Positions 53,296-63,257 of a stretch of DNA of 64,000 nucleotides are shown piece after piece. The translations under genes and the position numbers were made by a program. The first letter of the stretch is position 1. Each line of letters begins with the position of its first letter. The notes below the pieces were generated by a model, which made no database searches, had not been told where the DNA came from, and saw only the letters and a list, made by a program, of their open reading frames with translations. Source of the stretch: Sphingomonas sp. Ag1 (lineage in GTDB: Bacteria; Pseudomonadota; Alphaproteobacteria; Sphingomonadales; Sphingomonadaceae); assembly GCF_000980895.1 (NCBI RefSeq), contig NZ_LAZX01000094.1:744001-808000 (forward strand). Reading direction: 5' to 3'.

Positions 53296-54504
53296 TCAGG
53301 CGAGTGCCGCCTTCAGATCATCGACCAGGTCCAGCTTCTCCCACGGGAAGAAGTCACCCTCGGCCTGACGACCGAAATGGCCATAGGCCGCGCTGCGCTC
53401 ATAGATCGGCTTGTTGAGGCCGAGGTGCGTGCGAATGCCGCGCGGCGTCAGGTCGCCCAGCTTCGCGATGCCCGCGATCGCCGCCTCGATCTTGTCGTCG
53501 CCCACCGTGCCGGTGCCATGCGTATCGACATAGAGCGACAGCGGCTTGGCGACACCGATGGCATAGGCGAGCTGGATCGTGCAGCGCTTGGCAAGGCCGG
53601 CCGCGACGATGTTCTTGGCCAGATAGCGGGTGATGTACGCCGCCGAGCGATCGACCTTGGTCGGATCCTTGCCGCTGAACGCGCCGCCGCCGTGCGGGCT
53701 CGCGCCGCCGTACGTATCGACAATGATCTTGCGGCCGGTAAGGCCAGCGTCGCCATCCGGCCCGCCGATCTCGAAGCTGCCCGTCGGGTTGATGTGATAG
53801 ACGGTGGCGTCGGACAGAAGCTCTGCCGGCAGCACATCGGCCACCACCTTCTTCACATAAGCGTGAAGCTCGGCTTCCTGCTCGCCCTTGTCATAGCCGG
53901 CGGCATGCTGCGTCGAAACGACGATTGCGGTGCAGGCGACGGGCTTGCCATCCTCGAAGCGCAGCGTGACCTGGCTCTTGGCGTCCGGCTCCAGGAACGG
54001 TGCCGCGCCGGAGTGACGGTCATCGGCCATGCGCTGCAGGATGCGGTGGCTGTAATAGAGCGTCGCCGGCATGAGGTCCGGCGTCTCGTCGCAGGCGAAG
54101 CCAAACATGATGCCCTGGTCGCCGGCGCCTTCGTCCTTGCTCGCGCTCGCATCGACGCCCTGCGCGATCTGCACCGACTGACCGTGCAGGTTGTTCTGGA
54201 AGCGGAAGCTCTCCCAGTGAAAGCCCTCCTGCTCATAGCCGATGCGCTTCACCGTGTTGCGGACCGTCGCCTCGATCTCTTCCTTGGCGCCCGGCACCCA
54301 CTCGCCATTCTCGTACACGCCCTTGCAGCGGATCTCGCCCGCCAGCACGACCAGCTGCGTGGTGGTCAGCGTCTCGCAGGCGATGCGTGCCTCCGGGTCC
54401 TTGGACAGGAACAGATCGACGATCGCGTCGGAGATCTGATCGGCGACCTTGTCCGGGTGGCCCTCGGAAACCGATTCGCTGGTGAACAGATACGATTGGC
54501 GCAT
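53296..54504 (-). CDS. metK: S-adenosylmethionine synthase
   Basis: Makes S-adenosylmethionine from methionine and [23 protein letters not shown] at the N-terminus, [12 protein letters not shown] (methionine/ATP site) and [19 protein letters not shown] (phosphate-binding loop) are intact. The length of 402 is typical of alphaproteobacterial MetK. No SAM riboswitch is recognised upstream; instead a perfect inverted repeat at 54539-54558 lies 35 bp before the ATG. Confidence 0.97.
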   Translation of the reverse strand: MRQSYLFTSESVSEGHPDKVADQISDAIVDLFLSKDPEARIACETLTTTQLVVLAGEIRCKGVYENGEWVPGAKEEIEATVRNTVKRIGYEQEGFHWESFRFQNNLHGQSVQIAQGVDASASKDEGAGDQGIMFGFACDETPDLMPATLYYSHRILQRMADDRHSGAAPFLEPDAKSQVTLRFEDGKPVACTAIVVSTQHAAGYDKGEQEAELHAYVKKVVADVLPAELLSDATVYHINPTGSFEIGGPDGDAGLTGRKIIVDTYGGASPHGGGAFSGKDPTKVDRSAAYITRYLAKNIVAAGLAKRCTIQLAYAIGVAKPLSLYVDTHGTGTVGDDKIEAAIAGIAKLGDLTPRGIRTHLGLNKPIYERSAAYGHFGRQAEGDFFPWEKLDLVDDLKAALA

Positions 54505-54538
54505 GGTTACTCCGCCTGAGCTGGTGAGGGAGATAAGG

Positions 54539-54558
54539 ATATAAAGATAGCTTTATAT
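54539..54558. promoter_or_regulatory. 8-4-8 inverted repeat, putative methionine-regulon operator
   Basis: ATATAAAG (54539-54546), ATAG, CTTTATAT (54551-54558) is a perfect 20-bp inverted repeat in the 58-bp gap between lnt and metK. It resembles sites proposed for the ArsR-family S-adenosylhomocysteine-responsive regulator SahR. That link rests on memory of the motif and needs a check. Confidence 0.55.
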
Positions 54559-54562
54559 GGCT

Positions 54563-56101
54563 CTACCGATGGCGGCGGCGGATGGCAATGGCTGCCCCCG
54601 CCAGCAGCAGCGCCGTCAGCCCCGCCAGCCAGTTGCCCCACCGCGAGAAAAAGGTCGGCGGCAGCGGCTCGGGAATCGCCACCTCGATCGCGCCAGCCTT
54701 CTGATGCGGCACCGTGCCCACCAGCCGGCCATCCGCGGCGATCACGGCGGAAATGCCGTTGGGGGTGGCGCGAATGACCGGCAGCCCTTCCTCGATCGCG
54801 CGCATCCGTGCCTGCGCCAGATGCTGCGGCGGTCCCCAGCTGCCGAACCAGGCATCGTTGGACGGATTGAAGATCAGCCGCGGCCGGTGCGCCGGATCGA
54901 CCACCTCGCCCGAGAAGATGATCTCATAGCAGATCTGCATCCCGATCGACCCGAAGCCGGGCACCTCCAGCGCGCGCGGCCCCGGCCCCTCGGCAAAGTC
55001 CATCGAACCCGGCACCAGTCGCGCCAGCCCGAGCGGCTTCAACAGCCAGGGCATCGGCAGATACTCGCCATAAGGCACCAGATGCGCCTTGTCGTAGCGG
55101 CCGCGGATGCGCGCACGCGGATCGATCGCAAAGACCGAATTGGTCGCGGTGGTCGCCGTCCCCGCCTTGTCGAACTGGAGCGCCGTGCCGCCAGTCAGCA
55201 GGATGTCCCGCGGGCCAAGCAGCTTCGCCATCCGCCAGCGGAGCCAGAACGGATCGGCATCATAGACATAGTCGGGATAGCCATCCTCGAAATAGTCACG
55301 GATCACGCCTTCCGGCCACAGGATCAGCCGCGGCGCCTCACCCGGCCGGCCCGACAGCTCCGACAGGCGGGTGAGCATCATCTCCCCGTCGCTCTCCCCA
55401 CGCTGGTCCTGCGGCACGTTCGGCTGCACCACCCGCACCCGCGGCGTGTCGATCGCCACTGGCCCGTCCGCGTCGCGATAGCTGAACAGCTGCGCCGCGA
55501 TCAGTGCGGCAAATCCCGCCAGCGCAGTGGCGACCGGCGCCGGCCGACGCGGCAGGAGCAGCAGGCTTCCCGCCAGCAGCACGGTCAGCCCCGACAGGGC
55601 ATAGGTGCCGACCCAGGCCGACAGCGCCGCGACCGGCTGCACCGGCACCCAGATCACGCCGATCGGATCCCAGGCATAGCCGGTGAACATCACGCTGCGC
55701 AGCCATTCGGCGACGATCCACGCCGCGGCGAACGCCAGCACATAGGCGGCGTCCACACGGGTCCCGCGCATCTTCCACGCCAGCCCCGCGGCGAGCGCCG
55801 GATAGACGGCGAGATACAGTGCCAGCGCGATCGGCGCAGCATAGCCAAGCTCCGCCGGCATCGCATCCTGGAAGGTAAAGGCGTGCTGGAACCAATTGTT
55901 ATTGATCGTGAAATGCCCCAGCCCGAACATCCACCCGCGCCACAGTGCGGCCTTCAACGTGGGCGCGCGATGCACCAGCAGGATCAGCAGCGAGAGGGCG
56001 GCAATGGTCAGCGGCCACAGCTGCAACGGCGCAAAGCCACAGGCCGCCGCCGCACCCAGCAGCAGCGCGGCCAGCCGCGGATATTTATCGAGGAGGGACA
56101 T
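54563..56101 (-). CDS. lnt: Apolipoprotein N-acyltransferase
   Basis: Inner-membrane enzyme that adds the third acyl chain to lipoproteins. The N-terminal half has about seven membrane helices. The periplasmic nitrilase-like domain carries the catalytic triad: Glu in LILWPEGV, Lys in [14 protein letters not shown] and Cys in [10 protein letters not shown] last helix follows near residue 490. From ATG 56101 the length is 512, normal for Lnt. It precedes metK on the same strand. Confidence 0.94.
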   Translation of the reverse strand: MSLLDKYPRLAALLLGAAAACGFAPLQLWPLTIAALSLLILLVHRAPTLKAALWRGWMFGLGHFTINNNWFQHAFTFQDAMPAELGYAAPIALALYLAVYPALAAGLAWKMRGTRVDAAYVLAFAAAWIVAEWLRSVMFTGYAWDPIGVIWVPVQPVAALSAWVGTYALSGLTVLLAGSLLLLPRRPAPVATALAGFAALIAAQLFSYRDADGPVAIDTPRVRVVQPNVPQDQRGESDGEMMLTRLSELSGRPGEAPRLILWPEGVIRDYFEDGYPDYVYDADPFWLRWRMAKLLGPRDILLTGGTALQFDKAGTATTATNSVFAIDPRARIRGRYDKAHLVPYGEYLPMPWLLKPLGLARLVPGSMDFAEGPGPRALEVPGFGSIGMQICYEIIFSGEVVDPAHRPRLIFNPSNDAWFGSWGPPQHLAQARMRAIEEGLPVIRATPNGISAVIAADGRLVGTVPHQKAGAIEVAIPEPLPPTFFSRWGNWLAGLTALLLAGAAIAIRRRHR

Positions 56102-56230
56102 CATTGCCCGTCCCGCTACCAAATGATGCGCCCGGCGGGGAGAGGCGATACGCGCGGCGGCTCACCGCGCAGAAGCAGTGCCGCCCTCACCCCCTTCCCG
56201 CTGGCGCCGCAGTTGGTGTATCAACCGCGC

Positions 56231-56662
56231 ATGACACTGCGCCCCTTTCACCTCGCCTTTCCGGTCCATGATCTCGCCGCCGCGCGTGCCTTCTACGGCG
56301 GCGTGCTCGGTTGCCGCGAGGGTCGCTCCAGCGACCGCTGGATCGACTTCGATCTCGGCGGGCATCAGATCGTCGCCCATCTCGACGATACCGCGCGCCC
56401 GGCCGGCGCCAGCAACCCTGTCGACGGGCATGACGTGCCCGTGCCGCATTTCGGCGTGGTACTGACGATGGCGGACTGGCAGGCGCTGGCCGCTCGGGTT
56501 GAGGCGGCCGAGGTGCCGTTCGGGATCGCGCCGCACGTCCGCTTCAAGGGGCAGCCCGGCGAGCAGGCGACGATGTTCTTTCGCGATCCCTCCGGTAACG
56601 CGCTGGAGTTCAAGGCGTTTGCCGACGACGCCCAATTGTTTGCCACGGAGTTCACGGCATGA
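56231..56662 (+). CDS. VOC-family (glyoxalase/dioxygenase-like) protein
   Basis: A 143-residue single VOC domain. [19 protein letters not shown] is the first beta-alpha repeat with a metal-binding His, and the C-terminal [15 protein letters not shown] holds the Glu ligand. PHFGVVLTM starts the second repeat. Enzymatic activity is unknown. It overlaps the next gene by four bases. The start ATG 56231 is 130 bp from lnt on the opposite strand. Confidence 0.88.
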   Translation: MTLRPFHLAFPVHDLAAARAFYGGVLGCREGRSSDRWIDFDLGGHQIVAHLDDTARPAGASNPVDGHDVPVPHFGVVLTMADWQALAARVEAAEVPFGIAPHVRFKGQPGEQATMFFRDPSGNALEFKAFADDAQLFATEFTA

Positions 56663-56961
56663 GCGCCCCGATCGAAGTTGATATCCCGCACCAGCTCGGC
56701 ACCGCCGCCGCCAAGCAGCGGATCGGCAGCAGCTTCGGCAAGCTGGCGGATTTCATTCCCGGCGGCGCGATCATCGAACATCGCTGGGAGGGCGATTCGC
56801 TGACCTTCACCGTGGAGGGTTTGGGGCAGCGCGTCGGCGCCCGGCTCGACGTTAGCGACAGCAACGTCCACGCCACCTTCGAATTGCCGGCGTTCCTCGC
56901 CATGTTCTCCGACAAGATCCGCGACAAGCTGCAGCGTGAGGCGCCCAAGCTCCTCCAATAG
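56659..56961 (+). CDS. Polyhydroxyalkanoate-system family protein
   Basis: A 100-residue protein of the polyhydroxyalkanoic acid system family (PHA granule-associated). [18 protein letters not shown] at the start, the WEGDSLTF strand and the amphipathic final helix [20 protein letters not shown] are typical. No PHA synthase or phasin is close, so its role with PHA is inferred from family only. Coupled to the VOC gene. A strong terminator follows. Confidence 0.82.
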   Translation: MSAPIEVDIPHQLGTAAAKQRIGSSFGKLADFIPGGAIIEHRWEGDSLTFTVEGLGQRVGARLDVSDSNVHATFELPAFLAMFSDKIRDKLQREAPKLLQ

Positions 56962-56970
56962 CCGTGGATG

Positions 56971-57013
56971 AAAAAGGGCCGCGCTCCCGGGTGGAAGCGC
57001 AGCCCTTTTTTTT
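56971..57013 (+). terminator. Rho-independent terminator
   Basis: AAAAAGGGC (56971-56979) pairs with GCCC (57002-57005) and the T-run that follows, with an inner stem GCGCT/AGCGC. The eight-base T-run fits termination of the VOC-PHA unit. The A-run on the other side makes it likely to serve pit as well. Confidence 0.8.
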
Positions 57014-57062
57014 ATGCCAACGCATCACGAAGCGCAGGCAAGTCGTTTTGGTTAAACGATAA

Positions 57063-58076
57063 TCAGAACAGCAGCGTAAGCCCATAAAAGGCGCTGCCAA
57101 CGATCGCCGAGCACGGAATCGTGATGATCCACGCGACCACCACGTTGCTCGCCGTGCCCCATCGCACCGCGGAGGTGCGGCGTGCGACGCCCGATCCGAT
57201 GATCGCGCCCGTGATGGTGTGGGTGGTCGACACCGGGATGCCCATCGCCGAGGCGGCGAACAGCACGATCGATCCGCCGGTCGAGGCTGCAAAACCCTGA
57301 TGCTGCGACAATTTGGTGATCCGCGAGCCCATCGTCTCGATGATCTTCCACCCGCCCGACAAGGTGCCGAGCGCGATCGCGACATAGCAGCTGATGGCCA
57401 CCCAGTGCGGCACTTCGAACTCGCCGGTCAGCTGGCCGGTCGAATACAGCAGCACGGTGATGATCCCCATCGTCTTTTGCGCGTCGTTGAGCCCGTGGCT
57501 CAGCGAATAGGCAGCCGACGATACGAGATGCAGCGAACGGAAGGTTCGTTCCGCCTGGCGGGCGGTATAGCGGCGCAGCGCCCAGCTGCTCGCCAGCATC
57601 ACCAGCAGCGCCAGGATCATGCCCAGCGTCGGCGACACGACGATCGCCACCATGGTCTTGGTCAGCCCGCCGACATGGATGCTGTGCACGCTGGCATGGG
57701 TCACGCCAGCACCGACCAGCCCGCCGACCAGCGCGTGGCTGGACGATGAGGGGATACCCTTTTGCCACGTCACGACGTTCCAGAACATCGCCCCGCCCAG
57801 CGCACCGAAGATGACGGCTGGCGTGACAACATCCTGATCGATCAGTCCCTTGCCGATCGTTTCTGCGACAGCATGCAAGCTGGGAAAGGCAAGGGTGACG
57901 AAATAGGCGGCGAAGTTGAAGAAGGCGGCAAAGGCCACCGCCTGCACCGGCGACAGCAGGCGCGTGGCAACGACGGTGGCGATGGAATTGGCTGCATCGT
58001 GCAGCCCGTTTAGAAAATCGAACGCAAGCGCGACGAGGATCAGGCCGACGAGCAGCGGGAACGCGAGTTCATGCAT
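57063..58076 (-). CDS. pit: Low-affinity inorganic phosphate transporter
   Basis: PiT-family (Pho4) symporter of 337 residues with about ten membrane helices. The duplicated signature is visible as DFLNGLHDAANSIATVVATR near the N-terminus and SHGLNDAQKTMGI in the second half. It moves phosphate, probably as a metal-phosphate complex, into the cytoplasm. The DUF47 partner gene is 14 bp upstream, and the two form an operon as in many bacteria. Confidence 0.93.
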   Translation of the reverse strand: MHELAFPLLVGLILVALAFDFLNGLHDAANSIATVVATRLLSPVQAVAFAAFFNFAAYFVTLAFPSLHAVAETIGKGLIDQDVVTPAVIFGALGGAMFWNVVTWQKGIPSSSSHALVGGLVGAGVTHASVHSIHVGGLTKTMVAIVVSPTLGMILALLVMLASSWALRRYTARQAERTFRSLHLVSSAAYSLSHGLNDAQKTMGIITVLLYSTGQLTGEFEVPHWVAISCYVAIALGTLSGGWKIIETMGSRITKLSQHQGFAASTGGSIVLFAASAMGIPVSTTHTITGAIIGSGVARRTSAVRWGTASNVVVAWIITIPCSAIVGSAFYGLTLLF

Positions 58077-58090
58077 GGGGCTGCGATCGC

Positions 58091-58741
58091 TCAGGCGTGA
58101 TCGATGACGATGCCGTCGATCTCGTTCGCCACGTCCTCGAACGCGTCAGAGATCTTCTCGAGATGCTTGTAGATTTCGCGGTCGACGACGAACTGCATCG
58201 CGTCCCCGCCCTCATGGTGATGCTTTTCGAACAGGCGGCGCAGGCCCTGTTCGTGGAGGCCGTCAACCTCGCCCTCCAGCCGCACCAGACGCTCGGTCAG
58301 CGTGTGCAGGCGCGGGCCGTTGCGGGCGACATCCCGCAGCAATTGCATCGCCTCGACCGAGACGCGCGACGCCTCCAGCATCAGCTTGGACATGGCGTGC
58401 ATGTCGGGCGCGAAGCTGCGTACGCCGTAGAGGCTCACTGCGGTCAGTGCCGCGTCCATCGCGTCGATCGCATCGTCCATGCGGTTGATTAGATCGCTGA
58501 TCGCGCTGCGATCGAACGGCGTCAGGAAGGTGACGCGGACGGTCTGCAGCACGGTGCGGGTGATATCGTCGGCCTGGTGCTCATAATCCTTCACCTCGGC
58601 GATCAGCGCGTCGATGTCGCCGTCACCGGCGAAGATCTTGGTGGTGGCCTCCGCAGCCTTCAGCGTCACCGCCGCATGCGCGTCAAACAGTTCAAAGAAA
58701 TTGCCGCGCTTGGGAAGAAGGCGCTGGAACCAGGCGAACAT
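58091..58741 (-). CDS. DUF47 (PhoU-like) partner of the phosphate transporter
   Basis: A 216-residue all-helical cytoplasmic protein of the DUF47/TIGR00153 family, structurally like PhoU. FFELFDAHAAVTLKAAEATT, YEHQADDITR and TPFDRSAISDLINRMDDAIDAMD are the conserved blocks, with acidic and His residues for metal binding. It is encoded directly before pit and probably regulates that transporter. The start ATG 58741 follows AAGGAT; the TTG codon before it is the other option. Confidence 0.9.
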   Translation of the reverse strand: MFAWFQRLLPKRGNFFELFDAHAAVTLKAAEATTKIFAGDGDIDALIAEVKDYEHQADDITRTVLQTVRVTFLTPFDRSAISDLINRMDDAIDAMDAALTAVSLYGVRSFAPDMHAMSKLMLEASRVSVEAMQLLRDVARNGPRLHTLTERLVRLEGEVDGLHEQGLRRLFEKHHHEGGDAMQFVVDREIYKHLEKISDAFEDVANEIDGIVIDHA

Positions 58742-58777
58742 CAAGAGAATCCTTGAAGAGAAACAGAGGAATAGGGA

Positions 58778-60019
58778 TCAGCGCCCGAAACTGGCGGGCG
58801 CCGGTGACACGACGGCGGTGTTGCCGCTGCGGATTTCCTGAACTTCCAGCGCGCGCTCGGCGATGCCGTCCCGGCCGAAGCGGAAGGCACCATCGATGCC
58901 GGAGAAGCCCTCGCCCGACCGCAGCCGCGCTTCGGGGAAGGGCGCGCCGACCTTCCAGTCGCGCGCAATGCGTGCCGTCAGCAGCACCGCATCATAGCCA
59001 AGGCTCGACAGGCGATAAGGTGCGGCGCCGAAGCGGGCGCGATACTTGGTCGCATATTGGCGGTACAAACCATTGGAAACACTGGCATACCATGCGCCGT
59101 TCAGCGCCGGACGCGCAGCCACGCCGCTGTCGGTGTTCCACAATTCGGTGCCCATCACCTTCATGTCCGGGCTGGTCTTGCGCAGCAGCGGCACGGCGGT
59201 GGCCGCGGTCCCGGCCGAATCGGCGATCAGCACCCCGTCGAACGGCGCGTCCTTGGCCATCCGCGTCACCGCGGCGCCGATCGCGCCGGGGGTGCGGTCA
59301 TAGGTCTGCAGCGCCACCACGCGCCCGCCGGCGGCCTCGACCGCGCGCAGGAAGGTGGTGGAGGCACGGGTGCCATAAAGTGCGTTAGGGACCAGCCCGC
59401 CGAAATTGGTGACCCCCTTGCTGCGTGCATAATCGACCACCCGCTCGATCGACTGCGACGGGGTATAGCCCATCAGGTAAACGCCATCCCCCGCGACGCT
59501 GACGTCGTTGGAAAATGACAGCACCGGCACCCCCGCGCGCCGCGCGATCGGCGCCACCACGCGCACGTCATCGGCCAGCAGCGGGCCGAGAATCAGCTGC
59601 GCCCCATCGGCCACCGCGCGCTGGGCGGCGGCTGCGGCGCCTTGCGCGGTGTCATAGTTGGTGACGCGAATCTGCTCGTTCTTGGTGTCGAGCAGCGCCA
59701 GCTGCGTCGCATTGGCGAGGCTCTTGCCCACTCCCGCATTGGCGCCCGACAGCGGCACGAGCAGCGCGACCCGATTGCGCGCGGTATCGCGCGGGATGCC
59801 CGCTTCCACGCCGACATCGGGCCGGGTGCTGGGCGGCGGCGCCTTGGTCGGCGGCGGCGCGGAGGGGCCCCGCGGGACAACGGTGGAGCAGGCAGAGACC
59901 AGCAGCGCGGTGAGCGCGACAGCCACCGGGCCGGCGATGCGGCGCGGCGATGACACGCCTCCGGGAATTCCACGAACGATCACGTTCGCCCGTTGCGATA
60001 CGGTTGCGGCCTCTGCCAT
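58778..60019 (-). CDS. LpoA-like lipoprotein (penicillin-binding protein activator)
   Basis: A 413-residue lipoprotein with a periplasmic-binding-protein type I fold. The signal contains LLVSAC, with the lipidated Cys near residue 45, and a Pro-rich linker follows. VALLVPLSGANAGVG begins the binding fold, and DGAQLILGPLLADDVRVV is typical of the LpoA/YraM group. These proteins stimulate cell-wall synthases; the family is next to rsmI in many proteobacteria. The ATG overlaps that of divergent rsmI, and a later start would shorten the long leader. Confidence 0.82.
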   Translation of the reverse strand: MAEAATVSQRANVIVRGIPGGVSSPRRIAGPVAVALTALLVSACSTVVPRGPSAPPPTKAPPPSTRPDVGVEAGIPRDTARNRVALLVPLSGANAGVGKSLANATQLALLDTKNEQIRVTNYDTAQGAAAAAQRAVADGAQLILGPLLADDVRVVAPIARRAGVPVLSFSNDVSVAGDGVYLMGYTPSQSIERVVDYARSKGVTNFGGLVPNALYGTRASTTFLRAVEAAGGRVVALQTYDRTPGAIGAAVTRMAKDAPFDGVLIADSAGTAATAVPLLRKTSPDMKVMGTELWNTDSGVAARPALNGAWYASVSNGLYRQYATKYRARFGAAPYRLSSLGYDAVLLTARIARDWKVGAPFPEARLRSGEGFSGIDGAFRFGRDGIAERALEVQEIRSGNTAVVSPAPASFGR

Positions 60020-60863
60020 GACACTCCTCGTGGAAAACCTAAGTCCCGGCCTGTACATCGTCGCAACCCCGATCGGCAATCTCGGGGACCTGTCTCCACG
60101 CGCCGCCGATATTCTGTCGCGCGCGGCCGTAGTCGCTGCAGAAGACACTCGTGTTACAGCTGTGTTACTACGGCACATCGGGACGAAGCGCCCGATGGTC
60201 CCCTATCACGATCACAATGCCGATCAGATGCGGCCGCAATTGATCGCCCGCATGGCGAGCGAAGCGGTCGCGCTGGTGTCCGACGCCGGCACGCCGCTGA
60301 TCTCCGATCCCGGTTACAAGCTGGTGCGCGATGCCCGCGCCGCCGGCCATGCGGTGGTCACCATCCCGGGGCCGTGCGCCGCAATCGCCGCGCTGACGCT
60401 CGCCGGCCTGCCCACCGACCGCTTCCTTTTTGCCGGCTTCCTGCCCTCCAAGGCAAAGGCGCGCAGCGAGACGATCGCGGAGCTCGGCGCGATCCGCGCG
60501 ACGCTGGTGCTGTACGAGAGCGGCCCCCGCCTCGCCGCGACGCTCGCCGCGCTGGCGGAAGGGTTGGGCGATCGCGACGCCGCGGTCACGCGCGAGATCA
60601 CCAAACGCTATGAGGAAGCGGTGACCGGCACGCTCCCCGTCCTTGCCGCGCGCTATGCCGATGCCCCGCCCAAGGGGGAGATCGTGATCGTCGTCGGCCC
60701 GCCGGGTGAGCCGCCCCCCGCCAGCTCCGAGGATGCCGACGCCGCATTGGTCGAGGCGCTGACCCGGCTCCCGGTCGCCAAGGCTGCCGGGGAGGTCGCA
60801 AAAAAGTTCGGGCTCGATCGCAAAGAACTCTACGCCCGGGCCCTCGCGCTGAAGGACGCCTAG
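60018..60863 (+). CDS. rsmI: 16S rRNA (cytidine(1402)-2'-O)-methyltransferase
   Basis: Methylates the ribose of C1402 in the ribosomal P site. The tetrapyrrole-methylase fold is clear: LYIVATPIGNLGDLSPRA, AEDTRVTAVLL, VALVSDAGTPLISDPGY and IPGPCAAIAAL. From ATG 60018 it has 281 residues. The ATG shares two bases with the start of the divergent LpoA-like gene (sequence CATG), so the two have no intergenic space. Confidence 0.95.
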   Translation: MTLLVENLSPGLYIVATPIGNLGDLSPRAADILSRAAVVAAEDTRVTAVLLRHIGTKRPMVPYHDHNADQMRPQLIARMASEAVALVSDAGTPLISDPGYKLVRDARAAGHAVVTIPGPCAAIAALTLAGLPTDRFLFAGFLPSKAKARSETIAELGAIRATLVLYESGPRLAATLAALAEGLGDRDAAVTREITKRYEEAVTGTLPVLAARYADAPPKGEIVIVVGPPGEPPPASSEDADAALVEALTRLPVAKAAGEVAKKFGLDRKELYARALALKDA

Positions 60864-60989
60864 CCACCGACCACTCCCGATTCGTTGGGGGCTGAGGGCG
60901 TCGCTCGCATCACCCCTCGCCCTCCTCCTCCGGGCGCGCTAGCATCGCTTCTGCGCCCTCGGGCTGGCGCAGGCGATGGGCGAGGCAGC

Positions 60990-61685
60990 ATGATGCGGAC
61001 GCACAAGGAAAGCCATCTTGTCACGCGAGTCGGCTGGCTCCGCGCGGCCGTGCTGGGCGCCAATGACGGGATCGTCTCCACCTCCAGCCTGATCCTCGGC
61101 GTCGCCTCGGCGGGCTCCAGCCATGGCGCGGTGCTGACCGCCGGGGTCGCCTCGCTGGTCGCCGGCGCGATGTCGATGGCGGCGGGCGAATATGTCTCCG
61201 TCAGCTCCCAGGCCGACACCGAGAAATCGGACCTTGCGCGTGAACGCCGCGAACTCGCCACCCAGCCGGAGGCGGAGCTGCAGGAACTGACCGGCATCTA
61301 CATCGATCGCGGCGTCGACCCCGCCACCGCGCGCACGGTCGCCACGCAGATGATGGCGCATGACGCACTTCAGGCGCACGCCCGTGATGAGCTCCACATC
61401 ACTGACGAGACGATCGCCCGCCCGGTCGTCGCTGCCATGGCGAGCGCCGCGAGCTTCACCGTGGGGGCGGCGCTGCCGCTCGCGCTCACCGCCGCGCTGC
61501 CGCTCGCCACGATAGGACCGGGCGTGGCGATCGGATCGATCCTGTTCCTTGCGCTGCTCGGCGCGATCGGCGCGCGCACCGGCGGCGCCCCCATGATGCG
61601 CGCAGTCGTGCGCGTCGTCTTCTGGGGTGCGATGGCGATGGCGCTGACCTCGCTCGTCGGGAAGCTGTTCGGCGCCGCCGTCTGA
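60990..61685 (+). CDS. VIT/CCC1-family iron/manganese transporter
   Basis: A 231-residue membrane protein of the vacuolar iron transporter type with five membrane spans. GANDGIVSTSSLILGVASAG and LVAGAMSMAAGEYVSVSSQ are the signatures; the acidic loop after the second helix (residues 75-135) is the metal-binding region. It exports or stores Fe(II) or Mn(II). It stands between rsmI and yraN, which are usually adjacent. The start may be ATG 60990 or 60993. Confidence 0.9.
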   Translation: MMRTHKESHLVTRVGWLRAAVLGANDGIVSTSSLILGVASAGSSHGAVLTAGVASLVAGAMSMAAGEYVSVSSQADTEKSDLARERRELATQPEAELQELTGIYIDRGVDPATARTVATQMMAHDALQAHARDELHITDETIARPVVAAMASAASFTVGAALPLALTAALPLATIGPGVAIGSILFLALLGAIGARTGGAPMMRAVVRVVFWGAMAMALTSLVGKLFGAAV

Positions 61686-61740
61686 TCGCGCGGGCGGACC
61701 AGCACTTGCGCCGCCACGCGCGCCTGCCACACTGCGCCTG

Positions 61741-62121
61741 ATGCCGCCCGCCCCGCCCTCCCGCAGCAGCGACGATCGCCGCCGCGCCGACGCCGCCGGC
61801 CGACGCGGCGAGCGATTCGCCGGTTGGTGGCTGCGACTGAAAGGCTGGCAAATCCTCGACCAGCGCGTCCGCACACCCGCCGGGGAGGTCGATCTGGTAG
61901 CGAAGCGCGGCGCGCTGATCGCCTTTATTGAGGTGAAGACCCGCGCCACCGCCGCCGCGCTCGACATGGCAATCGACCAGCGCCGGCTGGCGCGTGTCGC
62001 CGCGGCCGCGGAATATCTGATGCCGCGCTATGCACTGGACGGCGAAGACATCCGCGTCGACGTCGTCCTGCTCGCCCCCGGCACCGCGCCGCGCCATATC
62101 GAGAATGCCTGGATCGGGTGA
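61741..62121 (+). CDS. YraN family (UPF0102) endonuclease-fold protein
   Basis: A 126-residue protein with the restriction-endonuclease-like fold. GRRGERFAGWWLRLKGWQIL, EVDLVAKRGALIAFIEVKTR (the E-x-K nuclease core) and LDGEDIRVDVVLL are family features. Members are found between rsmI and gshB or dolP genes; the DNA or RNA target is unknown. Confidence 0.9.
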   Translation: MPPAPPSRSSDDRRRADAAGRRGERFAGWWLRLKGWQILDQRVRTPAGEVDLVAKRGALIAFIEVKTRATAAALDMAIDQRRLARVAAAAEYLMPRYALDGEDIRVDVVLLAPGTAPRHIENAWIG

Positions 62122-62175
62122 CAATCCGGCGCCGCGCGCCTACCTCCCGCGACGCATCCTGTGTGGAGGAACACC

Positions 62176-63135
62176 TTGGCCCTGACCGTCGCCGTCCAGA
62201 TGGACCCGCTCGAAACGATCAACATCGCGGGCGATTCCAGCTTCGCCCTGATGCTCTCCGCCCAGCAGCGCGGCCATCGCCTGTTCCATTATGCCGCGGA
62301 GGATCTGAACTGGTCCCACGGCCGGCTGTGGACCAAGGCGCGGCCCGTGACGGTGCAGCGCGTAGCGGGCGACCATTTCACCGCCGGCGCCCCGGTCAGC
62401 CTCGATCTGGGCGAGGAGGCGGACGTGGTCCTGATGCGCCAGGACCCGCCGTTCGATCTCGGCTATATCACTGCCACTCACTTGCTGGAGCGGATCTCGG
62501 ACCGCACGCTCGTCGTCAACGATCCCGCCAGCGTGCGCAACGCCCCCGAAAAGGTGTTCGTGCTCGATTATGCGCGCTTCATGCCGCCGACGCTCGTCAC
62601 CCGCTCGCTCGATGAGGCGCGCGCCTTCCTGAAGGAACATGGCGCGATCGTCGTGAAGCCGCTGCACGGCAATGGCGGCAAGGCGATCTTCCGCGTCGGG
62701 CCGGAGGGCGAGAACCTCTCCGCGCTGATCGAGGTGTTCAACCAGACGTGGCGCGAACCGCACATGGTGCAGGCCTTCCTTCCCGGCGTGGCGCAAGGCG
62801 ACAAGCGGATCGTGCTGGTCGATGGCGAGGTCGCCGGCGCGATCAACCGCCTGCCGGGTGAGGGCGAGTTCCGCAGCAACCTAGCGGTCGGCGGCTCGGC
62901 GGAAAAGACCGAGCTTACGGCGCGAGAGCGGGAAATCTGCGACGCGCTGGGGCCGGAGCTGAAGCGACGCGGGCTTATCTTCGTGGGGATCGACGTGATC
63001 GCGGGGCAGTGGCTGACGGAGATCAACGTCACCTCCCCCACCGGCATCGTCGCGATCGAGCGGTTCGACGGCACCGATGTCGCCGGCCTGATCTGGGACG
63101 CGATCGAGCGCCGCATCGCGGAACGATCCCGCTAG
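62176..63135 (+). CDS. gshB: Glutathione synthase
   Basis: ATP-grasp ligase that joins gamma-glutamylcysteine and glycine. LTVAVQMDPLETINIAGDSS at the start, VLMRQDPPFDLGYI, the ATP-binding IVVKPLHGNGGKAIF and the C-terminal EINVTSPTGIVAIERF are typical. The start is a TTG at 62176 with a GGAGGA ribosome site, giving 319 residues; a GTG at 62161 lies in the ribosome-site region. Part of the rsmI-yraN-gshB neighbourhood. Confidence 0.95.
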   Translation: MALTVAVQMDPLETINIAGDSSFALMLSAQQRGHRLFHYAAEDLNWSHGRLWTKARPVTVQRVAGDHFTAGAPVSLDLGEEADVVLMRQDPPFDLGYITATHLLERISDRTLVVNDPASVRNAPEKVFVLDYARFMPPTLVTRSLDEARAFLKEHGAIVVKPLHGNGGKAIFRVGPEGENLSALIEVFNQTWREPHMVQAFLPGVAQGDKRIVLVDGEVAGAINRLPGEGEFRSNLAVGGSAEKTELTAREREICDALGPELKRRGLIFVGIDVIAGQWLTEINVTSPTGIVAIERFDGTDVAGLIWDAIERRIAERSR

Positions 63136-63257
63136 GACGCGCGCTTTCGCCCCTGCGACACGCTCGATCGACCGGGCTGGCCCTGCGCGGGACAGATCAC
63201 CCCGCCATGGCCGACCGGCAGATGTGCTGCATGGACCGGTGATCTTCTCAGAGGCGC

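Noticed and set aside
54505-54562. SAM riboswitch before metK
   Set aside because: The gap is only 58 bp and contains an inverted repeat, not the pseudoknot of SAM-II or the SAM-I four-way junction.
54557-56662. 701-codon frame on the plus strand
   Set aside because: Mostly antisense to lnt. Only its end (from 56231) is a real gene, the VOC protein.
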